This document shows positions 49,530-60,400 of a DNA stretch of 64,000 nt, piece by piece. Source of the DNA: Melastoma dodecandrum (lineage: Eukaryota; Streptophyta; Magnoliopsida; Myrtales; Melastomataceae). The first letter of the stretch is position 1. The number at the start of each line of letters is the position of its first letter. The position numbers and the translations under genes are program-made. Where the stretch lies: NCBI GenBank assembly GCA_029817715.1, contig JARUPY010000435.1, positions 27,701 through 91,700 on the forward strand, written 5' to 3'. A model generated the notes under the pieces. It saw nothing but the letters and a program-made list of their open reading frames with translations. It had not been told where the DNA came from and did not search any database.

Positions 49530-50768
49530 TCAGGCCTTGTCGAGCCCGTAGAGCGTGTGCAGCGTCCGCACCGCGAGTTCGGTATAGGCCGAGTCGATGA
49601 GCACCGAGAACTTGATCTCGGAGGTCGTGATGGCGCGGATGTTGATGCCCTTCTCGGACAGGGCGCGGAAGGCGCGGGCCGCCACGCCGGCATGGGAGCG
49701 CATGCCGATGCCGATGGCCGACACCTTGACGACGTCGTCGGTGCCCTGCAGCACCGTGAAACCGATCTCGTCCCGGTGCTCGGTCAGCAGGGCCTTGGCG
49801 CGCTCGAAATCGGCGCCCGGCACCGTAAAGGTCATGTCGGTCGTGGTCGTGTCGTCGCTGACCACCTGGATGATCATGTCGACGTTGATGCCGGCCTCGG
49901 CCAGCGGCACGAAGATCGCCGCCGCGACGCCGGGCTTGTCGGCGATGCGGCGGAGCGTGATCTGCGCCTCGTCCTTTGCGAAGGCGATGCCGGTGACGAC
50001 CTGTTGTTCCATGATGTCTTCCTCGGCGCAGATCAGCGTGCCGGGCTTGGGTTGGGCGGGATCGTCGAAGGACGAGCGGACGAAGACCTTGACGTTGTGG
50101 TTCATGGCCACTTCGACCGAGCGCACCTGGAGCACCTTGGCGCCGAGCGAGGCCATCTCCAGCATCTCCTCGAAGGTGACGCGGTCGAGCCTGCGCGCCT
50201 TGGGCACGACGCGGGGGTCCGTGGTGTAGACGCCGTCGACATCCGTGTAGATGTCGCAGCGGTCGGCGCCGATGGCGGCCGCCACCGCGACGGCGCTGGT
50301 GTCGGAGCCGCCGCGCCCCAGCGTCGCGATCCGGCCGGTCGCCTGGTGCATGCCCTGGAAGCCGGCGACGACGGCGACCTCCCGGCGGTCGGCGAAGCGG
50401 CGCAGGATCTCTCCGCCGTCGATCGACTCGATGCGGGCGGCGCCGTGGGCGTCCGAGGTCAGGATGGGGATCTGCCATCCCTGCCAGGAGCGGGCCTGGA
50501 TGCCCATCTCCTGCAGCACGATCGCCATCAGGCCCGCGGTGACGAGCTCGCCCGAGGCCACGATCGCGTCGTATTCGCGGGCATCGTGCAGCGGAGCGGC
50601 TTCGGCGCACCAGGCGACGAGCTCGTTCGTCTTGCCCGACATGGCGGAGACGATCACGGCCACCTCGTGGCCGGCATCGACCTCGCGCTTGACGTGGCGG
50701 GCGGAGTTGCGGATCCGGTCGATGTTGGCGACGGAGGTGCCGCCGAATTTCAGGACAAGACGGCTCAT
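49530..50768 (-). CDS. lysC: Aspartate kinase
   Basis: 412 aa from the ATG at 50768 (MSRLVLKFGGTSV). It is the first step of the Lys/Thr/Met pathway. KFGGTSVAN, the substrate-binding SGELVTAGLMA, and GRGGSDTSAVAVAAAI with DVDGVYTTDPR are intact. Two ACT domains follow (EAQITLRRIADKPGVAAAIF..., VSAIGIGMRSHAGVAARAF...) and should bind Lys and Thr for feedback control. It is divergent from ubiG across 134 nt. Confidence 0.97.
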   Translation of the reverse strand: MSRLVLKFGGTSVANIDRIRNSARHVKREVDAGHEVAVIVSAMSGKTNELVAWCAEAAPLHDAREYDAIVASGELVTAGLMAIVLQEMGIQARSWQGWQIPILTSDAHGAARIESIDGGEILRRFADRREVAVVAGFQGMHQATGRIATLGRGGSDTSAVAVAAAIGADRCDIYTDVDGVYTTDPRVVPKARRLDRVTFEEMLEMASLGAKVLQVRSVEVAMNHNVKVFVRSSFDDPAQPKPGTLICAEEDIMEQQVVTGIAFAKDEAQITLRRIADKPGVAAAIFVPLAEAGINVDMIIQVVSDDTTTTDMTFTVPGADFERAKALLTEHRDEIGFTVLQGTDDVVKVSAIGIGMRSHAGVAARAFRALSEKGINIRAITTSEIKFSVLIDSAYTELAVRTLHTLYGLDKA

Positions 50769-50902
50769 CGGCTCTGGACAGGAGAAACGGGGACGGCGCC
50801 GGGCGCGCGGCTCGCGCCGGGGCTCGCCCCCGGGCCGGAGGGCGCGTATGGATGGCGGCACCGGCCCGCATTGTCAACGCGGGCCCGAAAGCCGATCGCC
50901 CC

Positions 50903-51673
50903 ATGCCGCATGCAGCCGCCCCCAACGACTACGGCCCCGCGACGCGGGTCGACAATGCCGATGTCGCCCGCTTCGACGCGCTCGGCGACGCCTGGTGGGA
51001 TCCCGAGGGCGCCATGGCGCCGCTCCACCGCCTCAACCCGCTGCGCATCCGCTTCATCCGCGACCTGGCGATGCGCCACTTCGCGGTCGGGCCCGGTGCA
51101 GCCCCTGCCCTTTGCGGGCCTGTCGATCCTCGACATCGGCTCGGGCGGTGGCCTCCTGTCGGAGCCGCTGGCGCGGCTCGGCGGCCGCGTCACCGGGATC
51201 GATCCCGCCCCGAACAACGTCGCGGCGGCGGCGCGCCATGCGGAGGCGGGCGGCGTGGCCGTAGATTACCGCGCCACCACCGCCGAGACCCTGGCCGAGG
51301 CGGGCGACGCCTTCGACGTGGTGCTGGCGCTGGAGGTCGTGGAGCACGTGCCCGACCCCGATGCCTTCGTGGAGACCGCCTGCGCGCTGGTGCGGCCGGG
51401 CGGCCTCTTCGTGCTCTCCACGCTGAACCGCACCGCCAGGAGCTTCGCGCTCGCCATCGTCGGCGCCGAATACGTGCTGCGCTGGCTGCCCCGCGGCACC
51501 CACGACTGGCACCAGTTCCGCACGCCCCCGACGAGATCGCCGCGCCGGTGCGGGTGGCGGGGCTGAAGGTGATCGAGCGCACCGGCATGGTGTTCGACCC
51601 GCTGGGCAACCGCTGGAACCTGTCGCGCGACACGGACGTCAACTATCTCCGGGCCGCCCGGCGGCCGGGGTAG
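50903..51673 (+). pseudogene. ubiG: Ubiquinone biosynthesis O-methyltransferase UbiG, two frameshifts
   Basis: Starts MPHAAAPNDYGPATRVDNADVARF; the segments together cover the whole protein. Frame 1 runs to about 51095, frame 2 covers the SAM-binding motif (LSILDIGSGGGLLSEPLARLGG) through HDWHQFRT, and frame 1 resumes at about 51530 (DEIAAPVRVAGLKVIERTGMVFDPLGNRW). The shift near 51095 is in a GGGCCCGG context; the second adds bases to a C-run (CCCCC). Substitutions look few, so sequencing error is the simplest cause, since UbiG is needed for ubiquinone. It is divergent from lysC, as usual in the class. Confidence 0.85.
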
Positions 51674-51674
51674 G

Positions 51675-52878
51675 TCACCGCCAGCGCTCCATCGCCAGCA
51701 TGGCGCCGCCCGCCACCAGGGCCCAGAAGGGCGCCCCGACGCCGAAGACCACGATGCCCGAGGCCGCCACCGCGAAGGTGACGACGGCCGGCAGCCGTTC
51801 CCGCTCGTCGGCCAATGCGGTCGCGAGGGCGCCGCCCAGGCTGCCAGCAGGGCGAGGCGGCCACCGCCTGGATCAGCAGGGGTGGCGAGGCCGTGACCAG
51901 CACGGCCGCGACGCCGGCGCCGAGACCCAGCGCCACATAGGCGAGGCCACCCACCACCGTCGACCAGTAGCGCTTGCCGGGATCGGCGTGGGCGTCGGGC
52001 CCGGCGCAGAGCGCCGCCGTGATGGCGGCGAGGTTGACCAGGGTGCCGCCGAACAGCGCCGAGACGCCCGATTCGAGCCCCGTGCCGACGAAGATCGGCC
52101 CGACCTTCGGCCGGTAGCCGTTGGCCTGCAGCACCGCGAGGCCGGGGACGTTCTGAGACGCCATGGTGACGATGAAGAGCGGCAGGCCCAGGCTGCCGAG
52201 CGTCGCCGGCACGATGGCGGGGGGCGTGAAGACCGGCTGCGGCCAGCTGCCCGCGGAGGCGCCGGGCGGCAGCTTGGTGACGAAGACCACGACCGCGACC
52301 GCGACGAGCAGCGCCACCGGCACCGCATAGGCGCGGGCGAAGCGCCAGGCGAGCGCCCAGGCGAGCACCACCGGGGCCGCCAGCGCCGGCCCCTCCGCCA
52401 TGGCCTTGACGGGTGCGAGGCAGAGGCCGAACAGGATGCCGCCGAGCATGGCGCTGGCGAGGCTCTTCGGGATGCTCCCCACGAGCCGGCCGAAGCGCGA
52501 CCAGATCCCCGCAACGGCGATCAGCCCTGCGGCGAACAGGAAGGCGCCCACCGCCGCCGGATAGCCGCCCGCCGGCAGGCCGGTGGCGATCATCAGGGCG
52601 GAGCCGGGCGTCGACCAGACGACCGAGATGGGGTTTCGCGCCGCCACAGGCTGAAGCCGATCGACAGCAGACCCTGGAGCAGGCAGACGGCGAGGAGGCC
52701 GAGGCGGCCTCCGCCGGCGTGGCGCCGACGCGCGCGAGGCCCTGCAGCACGATGGTGAAGGTCGAGGCGAAGCCCACGATGGCGGCGAGGAAGACCCGTC
52801 GAGACGGGCTGCAGCCAGGAGCCCTGCGGGCGGCGTGGCCAGGGCGGCGGGTTCGGCGACGGCGGAAGCCGATGACAT
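51675..52878 (-). pseudogene. benE: BenE-family benzoate/H+ symporter, several frameshifts
   Basis: A 10-12 helix transporter of the BenE type, reconstructable only in pieces. Start MSSASAVAEPA at 52878 (CGGAG upstream), then FLAAIVGFASTFTIVLQGLARVGATPAEAAS in another frame, then a long intact section (RNPISVVWSTPGSALMIATGLPAGG to about 51850) with the family motifs SALMIAT and LPLFIVTMASQNVPGLAVLQANGYRP. The C-terminal helices (ERLPAVVTFAVAASGIVVFGVGAPFWALVAGG...) are in a third frame ending at 51675. At least three frame changes occur. It converges on ubiG with 1 nt between stops. Confidence 0.8.
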
Positions 52879-52957
52879 GGGACACTCCGGCAGCGTGGGA
52901 CGCGCCGTCTGTGGCGGCGCGGGCGCGCGATGGCAAGCGAAGGAACGCCCGCCCGCG

Positions 52958-53602
52958 TCAGCGGGCCCGCAGCGCCTCGTAGGAGACCATCACGTGCTCC
53001 CGGAAGGCGGGCCGGTCCGTCAGCGCGTCGTAGTAGCGGCGCAGGGCCGGATGGTCGGGCCGGTCGATGTCGATCGTGAAGTAACGGTAGAGGAACGACC
53101 CGAAGGCGATGTCGGCGAGGGTGAAGGCTTCACCCGGCGAGGAAGGGCTGGGCGGCGAGGCGGCCTTCCGCGATGTCGAGCAGCCGGCCGAGGCGGCCGA
53201 CGGCCTGCCGGATGGCGCCCCAGTCCCGTGCCGGCGGCGCGGTCCGCACGAGGCTCCAGAAGATCGGGAGCGTGAAGCAGGGCACGAGCGTGACCTTTGC
53301 CCTTTCGGCCCATTTGTCGACCTGGGCCCGGCGGGCGGGGATCCGCGGGCCAGAAGGGGTCCGCGCCGTAGCGCGCCGCGAGGTAGCGCAGGATGGCGCC
53401 GCTCTCGAAGAGCGGCTCCCCGTCCGCCGTCGACCAGCACCGGCACGAGACCGTTGGGGTTCATGGCGCGGAAGGCCGGCGTATCGGTGCCGCCGAAGCG
53501 GTGGCCGGCGTCGTGGCGCACGAAGGGCAGGCCGAGTTCGCCCACGCCCCACATCACGGCCTGGACGTTCGACGAATCGCTCCGTCCCCAGATCGTCAGC
53601 AT
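52958..53602 (-). pseudogene. Glutathione S-transferase family protein, several frameshifts
   Basis: The N-terminal thioredoxin-like part is in one frame (MLTIWGRSDSSNVQAVMWGVGELGLPFVRHDAGHRFGG...NPNGLVPVLVD). The continuation GEPLFESGAILRYLAARYGADPFWP lies in a second frame after about 53440. The helical domain (QVDKWAERAKVTLVPCFTLPIFWSLVRTAPPARDWGAIRQ...) is in a third, and the first frame returns at about 53145 (GEAFTLADIAFGSFLYRYFTIDIDRPDHPALRRYYDAL). All GST landmarks are present, so this is probably one gene with about three consensus indels. It follows the amidotransferase gene by 15 nt. Confidence 0.8.
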
Positions 53603-53617
53603 CGCGCGCTCCCCGTG

Positions 53618-54415
53618 TCAGGCGGCGAGACACTCCTCCCCAGCGCCCGGGATCGTCAACCCCGCCCATTCTTCGGCCCGGCCGCGCCCGAGCGTCAGCA
53701 CCGAACCCGCCGGGACCACCCGCCACCCCGGCGCCTCGTCGAAGGGCTCGGACGCCACGATCGTGCCCGCCGGTTCGGGACGCCAGTAGAGCGAGGGCGC
53801 CCGCCCGTCGCTGGCCCAGCGGTAGCAGCGCAGCACCGCCCCGTCGGCATGGACGGCCGCGAAGCGCAGCGGCTTCGTGACCCCCGCCGCCCGCATGATG
53901 GCGAGGATCTCGCCCAGCACGGCTTCGACCGCGGCCTGCGGCTCCGCGGCGAGGCCGCGTCCGAGGGCCGCGAGGAAGATGGCCTCGCTGTCGCCGTTGC
54001 CGCGGCGGCGCGCATAGAGCGCGTCGGGGATCAGGGCGTCGACCCGGCGGCGGATGTCTTCGTAGCCGCCGATCTGGCCGTTGTGCAGGAAGAGGTGGCG
54101 CCCGCAGGCGAAGGGGTGGCAGTTCGCGGCCGAGACGTCGCCCGAGGTCGCCGAGCGGACGTGGGCGGCGAACATGGCGCTCTTCAGCTGGCGGCAGAGC
54201 GAGATCAGGTTCGGGTCCGACCAGGCGGGCAGCACACCGTGATAGGTGCCGGGCTCCTCGCGCTCGCCGTACCAGCCGATGCCGCAGCCGTCGGCATTGA
54301 CGATGGTCTTGGCTTCCCGGGCCGCGAGGGACTGGGCGACGAGCGAGGCGCGGGGCTCGACGAGCAGGCGGTCGAGGAACGTCGGCGCCCCGACATAGGC
54401 GAGCAGGCGGCACAT
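53618..54415 (-). CDS. Class II glutamine amidotransferase domain protein (YafJ/EgtC-like)
   Basis: 265 aa, intact in spite of damaged neighbours. The N-terminal nucleophile is Cys2 (MCRLLAYVGAP). GATase_4 motifs NADGCGIGWYG, FAAHVRSATSGDVSAANCHPF and LFLHNGQIGGYEDIRRRVD are present. EgtC acts in ergothioneine synthesis, but no egtB or egtD lies nearby, so the substrate is unknown. It is 9 nt downstream of the racemase gene and probably in one operon with it and the GST. Confidence 0.88.
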   Translation of the reverse strand: MCRLLAYVGAPTFLDRLLVEPRASLVAQSLAAREAKTIVNADGCGIGWYGEREEPGTYHGVLPAWSDPNLISLCRQLKSAMFAAHVRSATSGDVSAANCHPFACGRHLFLHNGQIGGYEDIRRRVDALIPDALYARRRGNGDSEAIFLAALGRGLAAEPQAAVEAVLGEILAIMRAAGVTKPLRFAAVHADGAVLRCYRWASDGRAPSLYWRPEPAGTIVASEPFDEAPGWRVVPAGSVLTLGRGRAEEWAGLTIPGAGEECLAA

Positions 54416-54424
54416 GGGGCGGCC

Positions 54425-55141
54425 TCAGGCGGCGGCGGCCAGGGGCTCGGCGCCGCACGCGAAGTCGAGCGCCGCGGCGGCGTGGATCGTGGTGGAATCG
54501 AAGCCCGGCACCGGCAGGGCGTCGGGATCGAGCAGCAGGCAGATCTCGGTGCAGCCCAGGATCACGCTGTCGGCCCCCGCGGCGACGCCCCGGGCGATGA
54601 CCTGCAGCATCGCGTTACGCGAGCTTTCCCGCACAAGGCCCTGGCACAGCTCGTCGAAGATGATGCCGTGCACGCGGCCCCGGTCCTCCGCGCCCGGCAC
54701 CAGGACGTCGATGCCGGCGCTCTCGCGCATGCGCCGCGCGTAGAAGCCGTGTTCCATGGTGTAGCGGGTCGCCAGCAGCAGCGGCCGGCGCCCGCCCGCC
54801 GCGGCGATCTCCCGCCCGGTCTCGGCGATGATGTCGATCAGCGGCACGCCGGCGGCGCGCGCCACGGCGTCGGAGACGAGATGCATGGTGTTGGTGCAGA
54901 TCAGCACGCAATCGGCGCCCGCGCGGGCGAGCCCGGCCCCGGCGGCGCCCAACAGGTCGCCGGCCTCGTCCCAGCGCCCCGCCTTCTGGAGGCGCACGAC
55001 CGATTCGAAGTCGAGCGAGTGGAGCAGCACGTCGGCCGAATGCAGGGCGCCGCGTCGGGCCCGCACGCCCTCGTTGAGCAGCCGGTAATAGACCAGGGTG
55101 CTCTCCCAGGACATGCCGCCGATGAGGCCGATCGTCTTCAC
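54425..55141 (-). CDS. Aspartate/glutamate racemase family protein
   Basis: 238 aa. Both catalytic cysteines are present: Cys82 in VLICTNTMH and Cys197 in [12 protein letters not shown]. The start [31 protein letters not shown] is typical of the YgeA/aspartate racemase group. It is intact. It is divergent from an AsnC-type regulator, which may control it. Confidence 0.92.
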   Translation of the reverse strand: MKTIGLIGGMSWESTLVYYRLLNEGVRARRGALHSADVLLHSLDFESVVRLQKAGRWDEAGDLLGAAGAGLARAGADCVLICTNTMHLVSDAVARAAGVPLIDIIAETGREIAAAGGRRPLLLATRYTMEHGFYARRMRESAGIDVLVPGAEDRGRVHGIIFDELCQGLVRESSRNAMLQVIARGVAAGADSVILGCTEICLLLDPDALPVPGFDSTTIHAAAALDFACGAEPLAAAA

Positions 55142-55308
55142 GGTGTCGCTCCTTCGCTGAACCTGGGGAGCATGATGCCGCGGATGGCCGGCAAGGAGCG
55201 CGCGTTTCGCGAGCCTTTCGCCGGCGTCGGCGCAAAAGCCCCGGGCGGGATCTGCCGCGATGCCGCATCATCCTTGCGCCACAGCCGACGATGCCGCATC
55301 GTGCCGGC

Positions 55309-55805
55309 ATGCTCGACGACCGCGACCGCAAGCTCCTCACCCTGCTCCAGCGCGACGCCGAGACCTCGGTGACGGACCTCGCCGAGCGCGTCGCGCTCAG
55401 CGTCTCGGCCTGTTCCCGCCGGATCGCCCGCCTGCGGGACGCCGGCTACATCGCCCGTCAGGTGGCGATCCTCTGGACCGGCGTGCCATGAAGGGTGCCA
55501 CACCACCGTCTTCGTGATGCGTGCGGACCACGCGTACACGCCGCCCGACTGGCTCGACGCCTTTTCCGCTCCGCAGCGCCTTCGCCGACATTCCCCGAGA
55601 TTCGTCCGAGGTCCATCGCCTGACGGGCCACTACGACTACGTGCTGAAGATCGGTGCTCGCCCAACCGTCCGAGCACTTACGGACCGCGGATCTAACAAT
55701 GCGGCTGGTGGGCCGGGCGTGGACCTGTCCGGACGTGTCGGCGTTCAGATTCTGCCATAGGAGACCCTCAAGGACGACACGGCGCTTCCCACGGGCTTCG
55801 CGTGA
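55309..55805 (+). pseudogene. Lrp/AsnC-family regulator, fragmented
   Basis: The HTH is intact ([55 protein letters not shown]). After about 55490 the ligand-binding domain is scattered over frames: TTVFVM.RADHAYTPPDWLDAF, then SEVHRLTGHYDYVLKI, and the end ETLKDDTALPTGFA-stop (55761-55805). Family residues expected between these pieces are missing or altered, so substitutions as well as indels have occurred. It is divergent from the racemase gene, 167 nt away. Confidence 0.75.
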
Positions 55806-55814
55806 TCGGCGAAC

Positions 55815-56205
55815 TCAGCCGACCAGGTTGCTGATCTCGATCAGGTTCTCGTCGTGGTCGCGGACGTAGACGGAGAGCATGCGGTCCCCTCGCCCCGGTC
55901 CGTCCCACCGGCCCCTCGACCACCGGCACGGCGCAGCGCGCGAGGTGAGTGAGCACCTCGGGGATCGGCACGGCTGTGAGGAAGCACAGGTCCGCCGAGC
56001 CCGGGGTCGGGTGCCGGGCCTTGGGCTCGAACGTGTGGTCCTTCTGGTGCAGGTTGATCTTCTGGGACCCGAAGTGCAGGGCGTGGCGCCCGCCTGCCTC
56101 GACGTGCGCCATGCCGAGTACCGCCTCGTAGAAGACGCAGGCGCGCTCGATATTTCTGCCACGGGTGTGAGGAACCAGGTGGACCAGGCTGTCCTGACTG
56201 TACAT
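55815..56205 (-). pseudogene. VOC-superfamily (glyoxalase-like) protein, frameshifted
   Basis: Most of one VOC domain is readable: MYSQDSLVHLV, IERACVFYEAVLGMAHVEAGGRHALHFGSQKINLHQKDHTFEPKARHPTPGSADLCFLT. The last part MLSVYVRDHDENLIEISNLVG-stop lies in another frame. At least one indel lies near 55900 and probably another near 56160. Possible metal ligands are the His in LVHLV and the Glu in LIEISN. The substrate is unknown. Confidence 0.75.
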
Positions 56206-56229
56206 GCCCGATCCTCCGGCGTTCGTCAT

Positions 56230-57740
56230 GGCGTGAAAGAGAACGCCCCGGCAGCGCGTTTTCCGGCCGAATGGGAACCCGTTCCGTCACCAACGGGCCC
56301 GAGCGGGCCACGGGTCTGTGTTGCCAGCAACCCGTGGGGATGGCCAGCAGGCAGCAGAAGGGCGCCGGCCAGGAACACCGCCGGATAGCCGAAGCCGGTG
56401 GCGAGCAATCCGGCGAGCGGCCCGGTGAGGCCGAGCGCCAGGTCGAGGAAGGCCACGAAGCCGCCCACCGCGAGGCCGCGGTTCTCGGGCGCTGAACTCG
56501 CGCCGGGTCGGGCGTTCCGACGACGTGAGCCGCCTGGGGGGGGGGGGGGGGGAAGACCAGCGGAGAAGCCGATGGCCGGGAGAGGCTGGCGGCCCGCGAG
56601 GGCGGCCCCGGCGCTCGGCGGCCGCCCAGAGCATCATACAGTCCCCAGGGCCTCGACGGTGCGAGGGACGGCGCCGCCTGCCACCAAGCGGGCCCCCCCG
56701 CACCGGTCCGGCCAATGGGCCGAAAGAAAAGAAAGACCCGCATGGCGATGATATCCGGCTCCCGAAGCCCGGAGATCGCGCAGGCCCAGCTCACCGTCCC
56801 AGCCATAGGGCCGCGTAGTCAGAGGCTCACGAAGGGAAGGGCCAGCCAGGGCGGCCGTCGAACGGGCACGCGCCGGCCAGCCATCAGCAAGGCCGACCCC
56901 CCTGGCGCCAGATGAAAGCCGAGGACGCGCGAGAAGGGCATGCGCCGCCCCGCGATGCCGGGTTCGGGGGACGATCGCCAGGTGCCACGGCGAGCGCCAG
57001 CAGCGGCAAACCGCCAAGGACACCAGCGCCAACCGCGCCGAAGCCCGAACCGCGCCATGAGGGCGATGCCTCAGCGCGCCCCGACGGCGAGCGCGCCGAA
57101 GATCCCGATGCCCTGCCAGGCCATGACGCGGCCCGTGCGGGCGGGGCCGAGCCGCGCGATGCCCCAGGCCATGCTGCCTGTCCATAAGGAACAGGCTTTC
57201 GGCCCCGGCCCGAGCAGGATTCCGGCCGCCCGAGCAGCGCGCGCCGCGAGGCTGAACCAGGGCCGGTCGGCCGAGGCAGTGCCGAGACGAGGTAGAAGAC
57301 GCCCCGCCAGGGCCGCCCAGCGGCAGGCCGAGCAGCAACGCTGCGCTTGGGCCCCGAGCTGCGTGTCGGTGAGCCGGCCGCGCCATCTGACGGTGTCACA
57401 ACCGTCGAGAGTGTGGGGCCCTGGATGCCCACCACCAGACCCGCGGCCGCGACGGCAATCGAAGCCGAGGCGGTCCGTGTACACTGCAGCGCCAGGGCGG
57501 GCCAACGGCAGGCCGAGCGCCAGGTATCCGCCCGAAAGAACGACGGGGGAAAAGCAGCGGGCCCGAAGCCCCGCCAGGGCCGTGGCGGTCGGTGGATGGG
57601 GGAAAAATCGCGTGACTCGTCGTCATGGAAAGCGCCCCGATGCGGGTTTCCCGGGCGGGCCGGGAGCCGGTGGCGCGTTGATTGACGTGAACGCTTACGG
57701 GCCCGGGCGTCCTCTGCCCCCGCGAAGCCACGGGAGCTAG
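56230..57740 (-). pseudogene. MFS transporter, heavily fragmented
   Basis: Pieces in all three frames give an arabinose-efflux type MFS permease. Near the N-terminus: GIQGPT..., RPLAGRLTDT-like and KRSVLLGLPLG-like segments and RGVFYLVSALP. In the middle: SMAWGIARLGPARTGRVMAWQGIGIFGALAVGA and MPFSRVLGFIWRQGG. The C-terminal end is [41 protein letters not shown] (56230-56468). Many indels and substitutions and a 17-nt G-run (56536-56552) interrupt it. I cannot give a reliable gene model. Confidence 0.65.
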
Positions 57741-57859
57741 CGGGAGAGACCGACCGGGCCTGTCAAGCCCAAGGTCGGGGCGCCGGGCCCTGTGACGCGC
57801 CGGCCCCCCGCGCCCGATGTCGATGGCACCGACGCGCCCCATGGAGTGCATCGTGAACC

Positions 57860-58834
57860 ATGGACCCGACCGAACCCGATCCCGCCCGGCCCGCCGCCCG
57901 TGAGCCCCGGCTAACCTGCCTCCTTCGCCGGCGCGCATTCGAATTGCCGGCTTTTCTTCTGCGACAATTGTGGTTTTCTGGCAGCGCCACTTTCGACTTT
58001 GCCCCCTCGCCCTGCCCGCTCTGCCTCGACGCGCGCCACGTGGTGCCCCAGACCGGCTGGAGCTTCCGCACCCTGGCCGAGGCGCAGGCGCTCTATCCCT
58101 GCCACTGGGAGGAGCTCGAGCCGGGGCTCTGGCGGTTCTGGAACGATCCCGTGAGCGGGATCGGGTCGATGAGCTACCTGCTGCAGGGCCCGGACGGCAA
58201 CCTGATGTTCGAGGGCTGCGCCTGTTTCAGCCCCGAGGCGCTCACCTTCATCGCGCGGCTCGGCGGCGTGCAGGTGCTCTCGGCCTCCCACCCCCACAGC
58301 TACGGCGCGCTCTGGCAGATCCAGGACCGGTTCGATCCCGAACTGGCGCTGCATCCCGGGGACCTCGCCTGGTCGGGCGCCGTGCGGGTCACCTGGCCTT
58401 TCGACACCGTCCTGGAGCCCCTGCCCGGCCTGGAGCTGCATCTCACGGCCGGCCATTTCGACGGCCATGACCGGTGCTGTAACGACCGGGGGCGCCGGAT
58501 CCTGTTCTTTCGCGGACGACGCGTCTGAAGTTACGAACTCGACTCGCCCGCCGACCGCCGCCCGCGCCACACCAACCATCACTGCGGTCCCACAAGGCCT
58601 TCGTGCGCGGCCAATCCCCGCTGACGGCCCGTGCGAACTTCAAGCGCTACCCACCCGCGACGCCTTCTCGCCCCTCGACTTCCGCCAGACCTGCACGCCC
58701 TTCGAGCAGGTGACCAACAGCGGGCGGCGGGAAGCGCTGGCGCTCATCGATTCCATGCTGGCGAGCCCGCCCGCTATGCCCGGCCGATGCCGACCCGCGG
58801 GACGACCTCGTCGCGGGAGACCCGACGCCGCTGA
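57860..58834 (+). pseudogene. MBL-fold metallo-hydrolase-like protein, broken
   Basis: One long readable section (about 57990-58490) gives CPLCLDARHVVPQTGWSFRTLAEAQAL..., GIGSMSYLLQGPDGNLMFEG, LSASHPHSYGALW and LHLTAGHFDGHD. This is the pattern of a divergent beta-lactamase-fold hydrolase family with SHPHxxG and GHxxGHD-type metal motifs. Past 58490 it changes frame (RILFF.DDA, FSPLDFRQTCTPFEQVTNSGRREALALIDSMLASPP) and loses identity. The true start is unclear. Confidence 0.6.
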
Positions 58835-58841
58835 CGACCGG

Positions 58842-59757
58842 TCAGGGCCAGAAGTCCGGCAGGGCGGGCGACAGGCAGCCGCCGATCCGCACGGGCGCGA
58901 TCCTGACGGCCAGCCCTGTCCGGTCGTCGGTCTCGACCGCGACGCCGCAGAGCGTCGCCGGGCCGCCCGCCGGCTCGTAGCGGCTGCCCGGCGTGCGCTG
59001 GAGGAACCGCCGGATCGGCTCCTCCTTGTCGACGCCGATGACGCTGTCGTAGTCGCCCGTCATGCCGGCGTCCGACATCTGTTAGGCCTGGTTGGCCGCC
59101 CGGCAGCCCCCCCCCCCCCCATCCGCGCCTTGGTCCGCCGTGGGCCGATGTGGGTGTGGGGTGCCGAACCCACGAGGCTGGGTCGCGCCCCGTCGAGCAA
59201 CGTGGCCGATGGCGTTCTACTCCGCTCGTTTCCGCCTCGGCGTGGCACGTCCACCACCACGGCGTTCGCAGGCCTGGCCGAGCGGGCAGGCCTGCGATCT
59301 CGCGCTCGAGACCCGCGGAAGGGATCGTCGAGCGCGTCCATGAGAGATGCGCCCCATGGACGTTAGAGCACGAGGGCGCGGCCGCCCGTCGTGGAGGTAC
59401 CACCAGGGCGGACCCCGCGCCCGGGCGTGCCCTCCCCGCGTGGTAGTTGAGGCGGCCCGCACCCAGCCGGGGGTCTGGCGGTCGGATGAAGACGAGGGGC
59501 CTCTCGGCCTGGGTCGAAGGCGTGGTTTGCCTGAGCGTCATCGCATCGGCCCCGGCCGGCCAGGGATGTCGTTTGCAATAATGGATTCGGTGATGTCCGG
59601 TGCTAGCCGGCTCGCATTCCTCGGCCCACGGGTTGACGCACCACGAGGACAGAGGCGACCAGCAGGGAAGCGCAGGTTCGAGGCAGTATTTCGGGCCGCC
59701 GATGGGGCGGTCGCGGCCGGAGCGGCCCATCACGTCGCCGACGAAGAGGATGCGCAT
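58842..59757 (-). pseudogene. YmdB-family metallophosphoesterase, broken
   Basis: The N-terminus MRILFVGDVMGRSGR (start 59757) and the C-terminus YMSDAGMTGDYDSVIGVDKEEPIRRFLQRTPGSRYEPAGG...LCGVAVETDDRTGLAVRIAPVRIGG match the TIGR00282/YmdB family of cyclic-nucleotide phosphodiesterases closely. Between them only shreds remain (NHAFD, FMDALDDPF-like, CPLGQAC-like, VVGTHTHVPT-like). A C14 run (59107-59120) sits within the HVPTADARILPGG-equivalent region. The start overlaps the cyclo-ligase stop (TGATG). Confidence 0.75.
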
Positions 59758-60400
59758 CAGGGGGATCCGAAGGTGATGAGGCCGGTCTCGGCGACGAGGG
59801 CGTCGAGCCGCTGGTCGTGCGGCTCGGTCGGCACCGCGTCGACCCTCCTGGGCCGCGAAAGGCCAGCGCCGACGATGCGAGGACGGGCTTGTCGCGGCGC
59901 ACGGCGGTCCAAAGCGCGCCGTTCGTATAATAGCCCACGCCCCCGTAAAACCCAGGCGGAAGTGTCGCGCAAGCCGGACCATCCCGAAGGTCGGCGAGCG
60001 GCACGAAGAGCAGAGTCATAGGGGTTCGCGAGTTCCGCCTCCGGAAGCGTCCGGCGAGGGGTTCGGCCGTCCCGAAGCGCCCCGCCGCCAGGGGATCGCC
60101 GAAGCGCCAGGCCCGGAAGCGCGGGGGGGCAGCGTGCTCGCGCGCGGTAGATGCGGCGTGACGGGGCAGGGCCGCCTGGTGGGCGAAGCCCGCGTCCCGC
60201 CAGGGCCGGCGAGGAGCGGTGCGCGTGTCGGGCTCGCCCCGGATCGGGGCAACGAGAAGGCGGAGACCAGGGCGCCGGGGAGAGAACCCCAAGTCCGCAG
60301 CCCGCCGCCAGGCCACGTCTCGGCGGCCAGGGGCATCCGCTCGCAGTGCCCATGCGGCGTCCCGCCTTCAGGGTCATCGAGGTCCCAGGCGCCGCCACGA
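59757..60400 (-). pseudogene. 5-formyltetrahydrofolate cyclo-ligase, broken
   Basis: Fragments in different frames: VSAFSPIRGEPDTRPLLAAL-like pieces near 60240, FRAWRFGDPLAAGRFGTAEPL (about 60050-60110), LLFVPLADLRDG (about 60000), YGGVGYYTNGAL (the GGGYYD motif, altered), then VDAVPTEPHDQRLDALVAETGLITFGSP-stop at 59757. The order cyclo-ligase then YmdB is common in this class. The start is not identifiable. Confidence 0.7.
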
